Assembly: GCF_013410115.1 (NCBI RefSeq)
Contig: NZ_JACCCV010000002.1
Span: 1,798,001 to 1,862,000 of the forward strand
Length of the DNA: 64,000 bases
Direction of reading: 5' to 3'
DNA from: Tunturiibacter gelidiferens
GTDB taxonomy: Bacteria > Acidobacteriota > Terriglobia > Terriglobales > Acidobacteriaceae
Shown: positions 18,852 through 26,449 of the stretch, in pieces
Numbering within the stretch: position 1 is the stretch's first letter
How the letters are laid out: each line of letters begins with the position of its first letter
The notes under the pieces: generated by a model
Databases searched by the model: none
What the model was told of the DNA's origin: nothing
The model's input: the letters and a program-made list of their open reading frames with translations, nothing else
Made by a program: the position numbers and the translations under genes

Positions 18852-19412
18852 GTGCCGACGCCGATCCTCCAGACACCCCGTCTACTCTTAAAGCCTCTGC
18901 AGCTCTCCGACGCCCCGGAGGTCCAGAAAATCTTCCCCCATTGGGAGATCGTCCGGCAGCTCAACGCCAAGGTCCCGTGGCCCTTTCCCAACGACGGAGT
19001 CCACACCTTTTACCGCGACACCGCGCTCCCCGCCATCGAACGCGGTGAAGAGTGGCACTGGATGCTGCGATTCAAAGATGATCCCCGCCAGAAAGTCATC
19101 GGCTCCATCTGCCTCGTGCGCGACGGCGACAACAATCGCGGCTTCTGGATCGCACGCGAGTGGCAAGGCCGCGGCCTGATGACCGAAACCGCAGCAGAGG
19201 TCACCCGCTTCTGGTTTGAAGATCTGCAACAGCCCATCCTCCGAATAAAGAAAGCGCGAGACAACGCAGCCTCACGAGCCATCTCCCTCCGTCAGGGAAT
19301 GCGCTGCATCGCCCAGACCGATGATGATTACGTGTCAGGCCGTCTGCCATCGGAGCAATGGGAGTTGACCCTCGAAATGTGGCGCGAGACGCATCCCAAA
19401 ACCCAACGCTGA
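18852..19412 (+). CDS. GNAT family N-acetyltransferase (RimJ/RimL-like)
   Basis: 186 residues. The GTG start at 18852 is set by GGAGG 8 bases upstream. The N-terminal TPRLLLKPLQLSDAPEVQKI and the acetyl-CoA loop AREWQGRGLMTETAAEV are typical of the RimJ/RimL-type GNATs that acetylate protein N termini, antibiotics or small amines. The late NAASRAISLRQGMRCI is the usual 'N..S..v..k.GF' motif. Runs 12 bases behind trxB, convergent with the PagL-like gene. The acceptor is unknown. Confidence 0.87.
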   Translation: MPTPILQTPRLLLKPLQLSDAPEVQKIFPHWEIVRQLNAKVPWPFPNDGVHTFYRDTALPAIERGEEWHWMLRFKDDPRQKVIGSICLVRDGDNNRGFWIAREWQGRGLMTETAAEVTRFWFEDLQQPILRIKKARDNAASRAISLRQGMRCIAQTDDDYVSGRLPSEQWELTLEMWRETHPKTQR

Positions 19413-19456
19413 ACCTGACCAATCCCACCGGCCAACCCCCTGGAACAGCGTCGCCG

Positions 19457-20275
19457 TCACCTCACCTCATTCTTCTTCCCAAGACGGTAGCTGATCCCGA
19501 TCTTCGTCGCCAGTTCATCCATTCCAGGATTGCTCGCTGCCAGATAGCCATTCGACACATGAAAAAACACGAACGGGTCCACCCGCAAATCGACCCGTTC
19601 CGTCATCTTGATCAAAACCCCAAAGTCAGCCTGAACATTGAAATTCGCATAGCTCGCATTCGGCGAAAACGCCTTCTTCGTGAACACCGCAGTCCCCAGT
19701 TTGCCAACGATGTACGGCCTCACCGCCTTGTCGTTTCGCCATAACCAGCGAAAACCAAACGGAGAGATCGACAACCCATGCACCAACTCCTGATTCGGGC
19801 TCTTTGCATTTCCCCAGAAATCGGAGACCGCAGGCTGACTCAAAAGAACAAATGGCAGAACCTCCACCACGTAGTCCATCCGCGACCCCATAAAGTGACC
19901 CCAGCTATGACGGTCGTATTCCACACCCACCGTCCACGCATTGCAGCGAACCGTGGCACTAAACAGCCTGTAATCGCCATCCGGAAACATTCCCGAAATC
20001 GAGATCTCACTCTCCACCGGCGGCTTGCCACGGGGCGTCTTCGTAGCCACTACAATGTCTTTCGCCAGCGCGGTGTCAGTAATAGCGGTGATCTTCGTCG
20101 CCAGCGGAGCATTGGTCAACACTGGGATCTCCGCCTCTTGGGAACATGCCGGTCGCGACCCAAGGAGACAAACAGCAGCCAGCACGGAGAGACAAGAGAG
20201 GCGTAGGTTTCCGGCCAGGCTGCGCTCGCTCGCCCACAGGACAAATACGGACTCACAACCTCGTCTGCTCGCCAA
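19457..20275 (-). CDS. PagL-like lipid A 3-O-deacylase (acyloxyacyl hydrolase family)
   Basis: 272-residue precursor of an outer-membrane beta-barrel. A signal region (LSCLSVLAAVCLLGS) precedes a linker and barrel strands (GVEYDRHSWGHFMGSRMDYV, VRPYIVGKLGTAVFT). The C-terminal motif FFHVSNGYLAASNPGMDE corresponds to the PagL active site His-x-Ser. The position 14 residues after the His, where Pseudomonas PagL has its Glu, is Asp here with Glu next to it. The protein is expected to remove the 3-position acyl chain of lipid A in the outer leaflet. It ends in a short basic tail after GISYRLG. Family is likely; activity is inferred. Confidence 0.72.
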   Translation of the reverse strand: MASRRGCESVFVLWASERSLAGNLRLSCLSVLAAVCLLGSRPACSQEAEIPVLTNAPLATKITAITDTALAKDIVVATKTPRGKPPVESEISISGMFPDGDYRLFSATVRCNAWTVGVEYDRHSWGHFMGSRMDYVVEVLPFVLLSQPAVSDFWGNAKSPNQELVHGLSISPFGFRWLWRNDKAVRPYIVGKLGTAVFTKKAFSPNASYANFNVQADFGVLIKMTERVDLRVDPFVFFHVSNGYLAASNPGMDELATKIGISYRLGKKNEVR

Positions 20276-20561
20276 TAGGTCCCCCCATTAGTCAATTAGA
20301 TCGGGCCCGAAAAGCGCAGAATGATACGAACGAGCAGCAATTATAAGTTCAAGTCCGTGCAACAAAGATTTTTTTTCATCCGTCCTCAGTAACCCCTCTT
20401 GTTCTGCCCTCCCACTTGAAACCCTCCATTAGTGGACATACTCCTCACGAACCCTATCGAAAACGTCCCCGCCACGCCGCAAATCCGCCGAAAGCAGACC
20501 GGTCCAGCGCTATGACTCTCCCCGTTGACGTGCCCTCGGCACCTCTGCGAGACTCACGCCT
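20276..20561. promoter_or_regulatory. divergent intergenic region
   Basis: 286 bases between the PagL-like start and the next gene on the other strand; it should hold both promoters. An AT-rich patch with a run of nine T occurs near 20369-20377. No palindrome or repeat stands out. Confidence 0.35.
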
Positions 20562-21275
20562 ATGCAATACAGTGGCAAGGTCGAATATTCTCAGAGACGA
20601 AAGATAAGGGAACGCAACACCGCTCTCTACCGCCTTGCCCACTGGCCCATATGGATCTGGGTGTTCTTTCTCGCCCCCGGCCCGCTGACCTTCTCCCTCT
20701 TCGCCCACGGCTTCGGACGGGGCAATCTGGCATGGTTAATTGCAGTTCTGATCGGCACCGGCATCGCCGCTCTACTCGGACGCCTGCCAGGCTCCGAGCC
20801 TCAGCCCTACATCCTTCGCTTCGACGAGGACAAGCCAAATCCCCTCTACCGCCGCGTCTGCTATACCTTCGCGTGGAACGCGGTACTCAGCTTTGCACTC
20901 CTGAACCTGAGCGGACTTCTGATCGCCGCAGCGACCGGCCACTGGTACATGCAGCAGATCTACCGCTACGCCTACTTCCCGCTATGCGGAACGATCCTGC
21001 TGCTGGGAGCGGTGGGCGTACTGCCACGCGTGAGGCTCTCGACCAAAGGCGAGGGCACAGAGCGCCGCTACTTCTACGGCTCCGTCTGGGCCGTCACGAT
21101 CTCGCAGGCACTCCTCCTCGCATTTTGGAAGACTCTCCCCGAGACCCGCACCGCAAGCCTCGCGAAGCTCGCCATCTTCGCCTGTGCCCTCCTCCTCATG
21201 GGCCTCGCCGCCTATCGGGGTGCGCTCCCACGCACTCGCCCCATCGTGCCGGGAGAGCTGATGGTCGCAGACTAA
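20562..21275 (+). CDS. integral membrane protein of unknown function
   Basis: 237 residues. Hydrophobic helices are seen at about 25-50 (WPIWIWVFFLAPGPLTFSLF), 55-75, 105-125 (AVLSFALLNLSGLLIAAATG), 135-155, 175-195 and 205-222, giving roughly six spans. The basic N terminus (QRRKIRERN) is probably cytosolic. No catalytic or transporter signature is recognised. Convergent with a secreted-protein gene; the gap carries a short palindromic repeat. Confidence 0.7.
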   Translation: MQYSGKVEYSQRRKIRERNTALYRLAHWPIWIWVFFLAPGPLTFSLFAHGFGRGNLAWLIAVLIGTGIAALLGRLPGSEPQPYILRFDEDKPNPLYRRVCYTFAWNAVLSFALLNLSGLLIAAATGHWYMQQIYRYAYFPLCGTILLLGAVGVLPRVRLSTKGEGTERRYFYGSVWAVTISQALLLAFWKTLPETRTASLAKLAIFACALLLMGLAAYRGALPRTRPIVPGELMVAD

Positions 21276-21379
21276 GAATCGCCGCCGTCGATACGAAGAC
21301 GACTAACTCGAACCTATCGCTAAAGCGGTTCCCCTGTGGATGTCGAGGGGAATTTGTATTATCGCTAGCCTTGTTATTC

Positions 21380-21434
21380 GTCATCTCGACCGAAGTCGCT
21401 CGAGTCTTATCGCGCGACGCAGTGGAGAGATCCC
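21380..21434. repeat. short palindromic intergenic repeat, subtype B
   Basis: Contains TCATCTCGACCGAAGT and, 25 bases on, CGCAGTGGAGAGATCCC. The same two blocks in reverse complement bound the copy at 28438-28495, so this is an interspersed repeat. It lies between convergent gene ends. Confidence 0.75.
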
Positions 21435-21529
21435 TGATATCGTCTTTGACTCTGCGACTGCTATGCTCTACATCAACATCAACGCAAAAACCCCTGAAGA
21501 CAGGCGGTGCATCGCAAGAAACCGCGAGC

Positions 21530-22321
21530 CTACTGCTTCGTCGCATCCGAGGTGGTCGTCCTGTTCTGCAGCTTGTCGTCGAAGATGGCCTTGGCGGTCT
21601 TGCCATCGTTTGCAACCGTCATCTTGAAGACGCCAATCACCTTGCCGTCGCGCTTGTCCGTCTCTTCCAGCGTGTCCTTTCCCAACATCTTCACCGACAC
21701 GCTGGTTACGCCCGGATCGCCCTTCATCGGCACGTCCGCGCCATTCAGCTTGGCGGTGTAAGTCTGGCCGGTCAAAGTCGTCATCGTGATCTCGTCACCG
21801 CTTACTTTGTAAGTCCACACCGTAGCATTGTCCGACAGGCCTTCTATCTTGGTGGTTCGCCACGAACCGGAGATTGCATTCGATCCCGCCGGGTCTTTTA
21901 CCACCAGTGTCGCTTCGCCTTTGCCGGTCACCGGAGGACCGCCGTTGGTGTTGCTGCTGTCACTGAAGGTGAACCTCATGGTGTTGCCGTCTGGCGACAC
22001 GGTCGCGGTCGAAGTGGTGACAACCTTGCCGCCTTTCTTGTCCGTCTCTTCGATCTCGTGGTCACTCACCACTTTAATGGCGACGCTGTCATAGTAGGGA
22101 TGCCCGGTGACGGGCTGGTCTGTACCGTCCGCTTTGATCGAATACGGCGGAGTACAGGTCTTGCACTCGTACGTGCCATTCTGCAGCAGGAACACATCCG
22201 GCTTCTTGGGGAAATCGGCCGTGTTCATGTCGATCTTCCAGGTGCCGTCGAAGGCGCTCTGCGCCGCCAGCATAGGTGTTAACAGGGCCGCGAGTCCTAA
22301 AACAAACAAGAGCTTTTTCAT
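21530..22321 (-). CDS. secreted protein with two lipocalin-like repeats
   Basis: 263 residues. Signal peptide MKKLLFVLGLAALLTPMLAA; mature part starts QSAFDGTWKIDMNTADFPKK. Two halves repeat each other: half one has SVAIKVVSDHEIEETDKKGG followed by TVSPDGNTMRFTF, and half two has SVSVKMLGKDTLEETDKRDG followed by TVANDGKTAKAIF. Each half looks like an eight-stranded lipocalin-type beta barrel. CKTC in half one could form a disulfide or bind metal. The ligand and role are unknown. Good AGG-type site upstream of the start. Confidence 0.72.
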   Translation of the reverse strand: MKKLLFVLGLAALLTPMLAAQSAFDGTWKIDMNTADFPKKPDVFLLQNGTYECKTCTPPYSIKADGTDQPVTGHPYYDSVAIKVVSDHEIEETDKKGGKVVTTSTATVSPDGNTMRFTFSDSSNTNGGPPVTGKGEATLVVKDPAGSNAISGSWRTTKIEGLSDNATVWTYKVSGDEITMTTLTGQTYTAKLNGADVPMKGDPGVTSVSVKMLGKDTLEETDKRDGKVIGVFKMTVANDGKTAKAIFDDKLQNRTTTSDATKQ

Positions 22322-22472
22322 CGCAAACCTCCATCTCCAAACTTCGGGGCGAGGAGTTTATCAGAATCGGCATTCCCAGGATGGAGTTCTGTCGTTGCGC
22401 CTTTGGGCGAAAACAACTCTACGATCTCGCGCCCGCCGGTATGCTGAAGGAGTCGAGTTCCGAACCAATCCC

Positions 22473-23243
22473 ATGCTGAAAAAGATCACCCTCCTGCGCG
22501 AACGAGTGGAAGACTGGACCGCCTACCCCTTCTCCGTCCCCACCATCGCCTCCCTGCCCGAGATATCGATCCACTCCCGCATCGCCTTCTTCGCCGGAGA
22601 GAACGGAACCGGCAAATCGACTCTCCTTGAAGCCATCGCCGCACACTACGGCTTCGGCCCCGAAGGCGGCAACCGCAACATCCGCAATGACACGACAGAA
22701 CACAACCACTCCACCGACGTTCTCGTGCGAGCCCTGCGCCTCTCCTTCGACAAGCGCACCGGAGCAGGCTTCTTCCTCCGCGCCGAAAGCTTCTTCAACA
22801 CTGCCTCAACCCTGGACGAACTAGACGGAGGATCAGGCCAGATCCTCCAATCGTATGGTGGACAAAGCCTCCACACTCGCTCTCACGGCGAAACCTTCTT
22901 CACCCTCCTCGAGCACAAGTTCACCCGCAACGGCCTCTTCCTCCTCGACGAACCCGAAGCCGCCCTCTCCCCGCAGCGCCAGCTCTCCTTCCTCATCCTC
23001 ATCCACGACACCCTTCGCCGCTACAAGGACGCCCAGTTCCTCATCTCCACCCACTCTCCTGTCCTGCTCGGCTACCCCGGCGCGCAGATCTTCTCCTTCG
23101 ACGACGGCCACCTCCACGAGATCTCCTACGAAGACACCGCGCCGCTTCAAATCGTCCGCCGCTTCACCAGCGACCGAGAAAGCTTCCTGCAGGAGCTCTT
23201 CCATGAGACCCCTTCCCTGTTCGAGGAACCCGACAAGCGATAG
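22473..23243 (+). CDS. AAA/ABC-type ATPase, orphan (RecF/SMC-like fold)
   Basis: 256 residues from the ATG at 22473. Walker A FFAGENGTGKSTLLEAIA is near residues 36-52. GGQSLHTRSHGETF sits in the signature region; Walker B LFLLDEPEAALSPQRQL and the switch histidine LISTHSPVLLGYPGAQIF follow. This is the compact AAA_21/OLD-like layout with no long coiled coil and no nuclease domain. It is cytosolic. No partner gene sits beside it, so its process (repair, RNA or defence) cannot be named. It is the last left-hand gene before the strand-composition switch at about 23.6 kb. Confidence 0.83.
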   Translation: MLKKITLLRERVEDWTAYPFSVPTIASLPEISIHSRIAFFAGENGTGKSTLLEAIAAHYGFGPEGGNRNIRNDTTEHNHSTDVLVRALRLSFDKRTGAGFFLRAESFFNTASTLDELDGGSGQILQSYGGQSLHTRSHGETFFTLLEHKFTRNGLFLLDEPEAALSPQRQLSFLILIHDTLRRYKDAQFLISTHSPVLLGYPGAQIFSFDDGHLHEISYEDTAPLQIVRRFTSDRESFLQELFHETPSLFEEPDKR

Positions 23244-23307
23244 TCCTCGCTCCTCCCGAGGCGAAAATTCCAGCCGCATCACACCACCAAAAAACCAGCA
23301 AAACTCC

Positions 23308-23610
23308 ATGTCAAGTCCACAAAACGTGGATAAGCTAGTGGTGTGGTCAAGTCAATCACGATTCCACGAACTCCTCAAAGAGTTCCACGATCTTCAAGAC
23401 GTCTTCTCGGTAAAAAGGGAGCGTCTCCAGCGCTCCCGTCTCTCCTACAAGATCCTCCTCCTCGAACATTACCTCGAAGGACGCGCTTCCTGGATCTTTG
23501 ATATGGAGGCCCCCGTTCGAGTTTCAGGAAAAATGGAAGAAAATCAGCTCTCCATGTACTTCCTCTATGGGTCTCCCCATATTGATCTTCCACCTCAATG
23601 TCGCCAATAG
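23308..23610 (+). CDS. doubtful small open frame (100 aa)
   Basis: The translation (SQSRFHELLKEFHDLQDVFS, then RLSYKILLLEHYLEGRASWI) looks protein-like, with amphipathic helices, and lies 64 bases behind the AAA ATPase on the same strand. There is no Shine-Dalgarno sequence and no recognisable family, and an equally long frame exists on the other strand. It may be a real small partner, a gene remnant or chance within the candidate origin. Confidence 0.25.
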   Translation: MSSPQNVDKLVVWSSQSRFHELLKEFHDLQDVFSVKRERLQRSRLSYKILLLEHYLEGRASWIFDMEAPVRVSGKMEENQLSMYFLYGSPHIDLPPQCRQ

Positions 23611-23760
23611 AAGAGTAGTGAATGACTGGAATGAGAATCCTGTGTTGTCTCTGATGTCGAGTTTGTGCAGGGGCCAAACGGTAAAATCCCCTCCACGGTA
23701 AGGCTTTATCTCGCTTATGAGGAACTTGCAGAAATTGGGGGCGGAAGCAGCTATCTTCAA

Positions 23761-23819
23761 GTCGTGACTTGTGACCGGTCCTGGTAGGGCGAAGTGCTTG
23801 GGTCCTCCCGTTGGTCGAG
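23761..23819. repeat. partial copy of the ~190-bp nested palindromic element
   Basis: Contains GTGACTTGTGACCGGTCCTG and, further on, CCTCCCGTTGGTCG, the inner left half of the element seen complete at 32216-32406. The outer arm and the whole right half are missing. Confidence 0.7.
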
Positions 23820-23828
23820 TAATGATTG

Positions 23829-24530
23829 CTATGCTTCCATGACGCCGGAGTAGACAGCCATTCCGGCTACGACATCGACTCCCATTGCGTCGAGGGCTTC
23901 TATTTCGCTGTGCTCTTTGATTCCTCCGGCTACGATTAATTGTTTGGCGGTGCAGGCTCTGAGGATCGCGGCTACGTCGAGGGGGAAGCCCTGCATCGTG
24001 CCTTCGGTGTCGACGTGGGTGTAGAGGAAGGCGGCGCAGTAGTCTTCGAGCCAGGTGATGGCTTCTTCCGGGGTGAGGTCGACCGAGTCCTTCCAGCCTT
24101 TGACTGCGACTTTGCCAGCCTTGGTGTCGACGCTGAAGACGAGTGCTTCTTCGCCGAGGGAGGACTTGAGGCCTTCGGCGAACTCGAGATAGATGAGCTT
24201 GTGGCGGCGGATGTGGTCGGGCTCGGCCGGGCGGAAGAGGCTGGAGCCGTAGATGACTCGCTTGGCTCCCGCCTCGAGGAGAAGCTTGCCGTCTTCGGCG
24301 GTTTTCAGGCCGCCGCCTACCTGGCAGGGGAGACGCTTCGCGATCATCTCGATGAGGGCGCGGTTGTTGCCCAGGCGCATGGCCGCGTCGAGGTCGATCA
24401 ACTGGACGAGAGGGTACTTTTGGAAGCGCTCGATCCAGTACTCGAAGTCGTCGAAGGCCAGCTTGAGCTTTTCGCCTTGGACTAACTGGACGATACGGCC
24501 GCCCATCAGGTCGATTGAGGGTATTAACAT
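23829..24530 (-). CDS. hisA: HisA: ProFAR isomerase
   Basis: 233-residue TIM-barrel enzyme of histidine biosynthesis that converts N'-ProFAR to PRFAR. The opening MLIPSIDLMGGRIVQLVQGE carries the catalytic Asp of strand 1, and VFSVDTKAGKVAVKGW holds the second catalytic Asp. YTHVDTEGTMQGFPLD and IVAGGIKEHSEIEAL are the phosphate-binding loops. The ATG at 24530 is chosen because the frame continues upstream only into repeat DNA. No other his gene is nearby, so it is an orphan locus. The 440 bases upstream are repeats, so its promoter must lie within or next to them. Confidence 0.85.
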   Translation of the reverse strand: MLIPSIDLMGGRIVQLVQGEKLKLAFDDFEYWIERFQKYPLVQLIDLDAAMRLGNNRALIEMIAKRLPCQVGGGLKTAEDGKLLLEAGAKRVIYGSSLFRPAEPDHIRRHKLIYLEFAEGLKSSLGEEALVFSVDTKAGKVAVKGWKDSVDLTPEEAITWLEDYCAAFLYTHVDTEGTMQGFPLDVAAILRACTAKQLIVAGGIKEHSEIEALDAMGVDVVAGMAVYSGVMEA

Positions 24531-24570
24531 TTTCTTCTTTCTTTTCGGTTCCCGCTCCGAGCAAAATGCA

Positions 24571-24628
24571 GGTCCTTCGACTGCGCCTCTCACGATGAGG
24601 CTGTGAGAGGCTTCGCTCAGGATGACAC
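24571..24628. repeat. short palindromic repeat, subtype A
   Basis: Begins GGTCCTTCGACTGCG, has an inner stem CCTCTCAC/GTGAGAGG and ends CTTCGCTCAGGATGAC. A second copy with different stem bases is at 27170-27225, where the stem pairing is kept. It sits just upstream of hisA. Confidence 0.85.
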
Positions 24629-24651
24629 GGTATGGGGTTGGTGGAGGAACA

Positions 24652-24883
24652 GCAGATTCCTCCGCTTCGCTGCGGAATGACAACAAGGGGCAGGCAACAG
24701 CAACGCAACCGCAACGGCAACGACAACAGCAACAGCAACGACAACAGCAACAGCAACGACAACAGCAACGACAACGACAACGACAACGACAACAGCAACG
24801 ACAACGACAACGACAACGACAATAGCAACAGCAACGACAACAGCAACCGCAGATTCCTCCGCTTCGCTGCGGAATGACAACAA
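24652..24883. repeat. hexanucleotide array flanked by two identical palindromic repeats
   Basis: Two identical 35-base units (24652-24686 and 24849-24883), each holding TTCCTCCGCTTCGCTGCGGA and ending in ATGACAACAA, enclose about 155 bases made almost only of CAACGA and CAACAG hexamers (about 24693-24848, some 26 units). The tract has the same base run on one strand throughout (no T apart from one). Open frames through it are low-complexity artefacts. It separates hisA from the aldo/keto reductase gene. Confidence 0.92.
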
Positions 24884-24973
24884 AAGGGCAAGCGACAACA
24901 ACGACACTGCAACTGAACTGCAACTGAAACTCAAACTGCAAGAGCAACCACAACTGCAGAGACCGCTGCGGCC

Positions 24974-25972
24974 TTAGCTGAAGCCTACGACGGGGTGGGG
25001 GATGTAGGGTTCTTCCAGGGACGTTATCTCTTCCGGTGTGAGCTTGACGGAGAGGGCGGCTGCGGCGTCGGTGAGGTGGTTGGGTTTGGTGGCTCCTACG
25101 ATGGGCGAGGTGATGTAGGGTTTGCTGAGCATCCAGGCGAGGGCCAGTGTGGCGCGGGAAATGCCTCGCTTGTCTGACAGCTCTCCGAGGCGGTCGATTA
25201 CCTTTCTGTCGGCATCTTCGGTTGGGGTGTAGATGGCTTTGGCGAACTGGTCGGTGTCGTTGCGTTTTGTGGTCTCGGCATTCCAGGCGCGGGCGAGGCG
25301 GCCTCGGGCGAGCGGGCTCCAGGGGATGACGCCGATGCCTTCGGCCTGGCAGAGTCCCATCATCTCGCGCTCCTCTTCGCGGTAGAGGAGGTTGTAGTGG
25401 TTCTGCATGGAGACGAAGCGGGTCCAGCCGTGGAGGTCGGCGACGTAGAGGGCCTTGGCGAACTGCCAGGAGTACATGGAGGAGGCTCCGATGTAGCGGA
25501 CCTTGCCGGATTTGACGACCTCGTGGAGGGCTTCCATGGTCTCTTCGATGGGGGTCTCATAGTCCCAGCGGTGGATCTGGTAGAGGTCGACGTAGTCGGT
25601 GCCGAGACGCTTGAGGCTCTGGTCGAGTTCGAAGAAGATCTGTTTGCGCCCGAGGCCCTTGGCGTTGGGGTCGTCATGCAAGGCGTAGAAGAGCTTGGTG
25701 GCGATGACGGTGTTCTCGCGTCTGGTGTTGGCCTTGAGGAAGCGGCCGAGGAGTTCTTCGCTGGAGCCTACGGTGTAGATGTTGGCGGTGTCGAAGAAGT
25801 TGATGCCGAGGTCGAGGGCTTGTTTGAAGAAGGGCTGGCTGTCGGCCTCGTTGAGGGCCCAGGCGTGGCTACCGGGGCGAAGGGGGCCAGCGGGAGGGAC
25901 GCCGTAGGACATGCAACCGAGGGTGATGCGCGAGACCTTCAGGCCAGTCTTACCTAGATTCACGTATTCCAT
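24974..25972 (-). CDS. aldo/keto reductase (YajO/L-glyceraldehyde reductase-like)
   Basis: 332-residue NADPH-dependent reductase. Asp and Tyr equivalents are in FFDTANIYTVGSSEELLG, Lys in VIATKLFYA and His in LYQIHRWDYETP. The loop GCMSYG at the start and PIVGATKPNHLTDAAAALSV at the end match the YajO/Tas branch of the superfamily. The family's usual Tyr within NxY is conserved. Divergent from the GNAT gene across 477 bases. The substrate is unknown. Confidence 0.9.
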   Translation of the reverse strand: MEYVNLGKTGLKVSRITLGCMSYGVPPAGPLRPGSHAWALNEADSQPFFKQALDLGINFFDTANIYTVGSSEELLGRFLKANTRRENTVIATKLFYALHDDPNAKGLGRKQIFFELDQSLKRLGTDYVDLYQIHRWDYETPIEETMEALHEVVKSGKVRYIGASSMYSWQFAKALYVADLHGWTRFVSMQNHYNLLYREEEREMMGLCQAEGIGVIPWSPLARGRLARAWNAETTKRNDTDQFAKAIYTPTEDADRKVIDRLGELSDKRGISRATLALAWMLSKPYITSPIVGATKPNHLTDAAAALSVKLTPEEITSLEEPYIPHPVVGFS

Positions 25973-26449
25973 GCCGTCTCCTTCGGTTTGTCCTGATTAA
26001 TTCTGCCAATCCCGAGAGGGTTACCCCCCTATTACCCGCGTGTAAATCACTTATTATCAGATACTTAAGCCTAAGCTATCGCTGCAAATATTTCATTTCA
26101 AACGAGTTACGTGCAAATTCGTCACACCATTGGGTTTACGGTCCTAGCCGGATGCCAAAGCGCAAGAGCGAGAGAGCTTTACCCTCTTCTCGAGTTTCTG
26201 ATTAAGTATAGCCGGTTGGGGATAACTCATGCGCCACGTGGATGTGCTTGCGAATGAGAGAGTTGCATGGTTTTGGGGCTTGACAGGATTATGGCCGGGA
26301 GGGTCTGAGATTGAGCAGCGTAGGGTGCTAGAATTCTGGCCTGCCTATGATTGCCTGAATCGGATGTGCGTGCAGCGGTCGTGACTCCGGAGTGGTTGAG
26401 CCGGATTGTGCCTACCTGCTTTTCTCACACGTGTTCAGGAGATTCCCCC
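25973..26449. promoter_or_regulatory. 477-base divergent intergenic region with AT-rich patch
   Basis: Separates the divergent reductase and acetyltransferase starts. The stretch about 26040-26125 is clearly AT-rich for this DNA (ATCACTTATTATCAGATACT and AAATATTTCATTTCAAA). TTGGGGATAA at 26213 is the complement of a DnaA-box-like TTATCCCCA. TTGACA at 26280 lacks a good -10 at normal spacing. No gene is evident in it. Confidence 0.4.

Larger units (their letters stand above)
23244..23828. other. gene-poor region spanning the strand-composition switch; possible oriC
   Basis: 585 bases without a firm gene. A 100-codon frame (ATG at 23308, stop at 23610) has no ribosome binding site and may be chance. 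The + strand is C-rich up to about 23600 and G-rich after it, and flanking genes of both orientations follow the same rule for many kilobases. On the complementary strand, 23322-23332 reads TTATCCACG, one mismatch from the DnaA box, facing TGTGGACTT a few bases away. A fragment of the long palindromic element occupies 23761-23819. Calling this an origin is inference; dnaA, dnaN or gyrB are not in the window. Confidence 0.35.

Noticed and set aside
23308..23610. Small gene downstream of the AAA ATPase as a firm partner
   Set aside because: Kept only as a doubtful feature: no Shine-Dalgarno, an equal antisense frame, and overlap with the candidate origin.
24640..24890. CRISPR array
   Set aside because: The repeat unit is only 6 bases with no unique spacers, and no cas gene is near.
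24617..24953. Open frames reading through the hexamer array (poly Gln/Asn or Arg/Cys/Val products)
   Set aside because: All frames of a 6-base repeat stay open by construction; products are low-complexity and lack ribosome binding sites.
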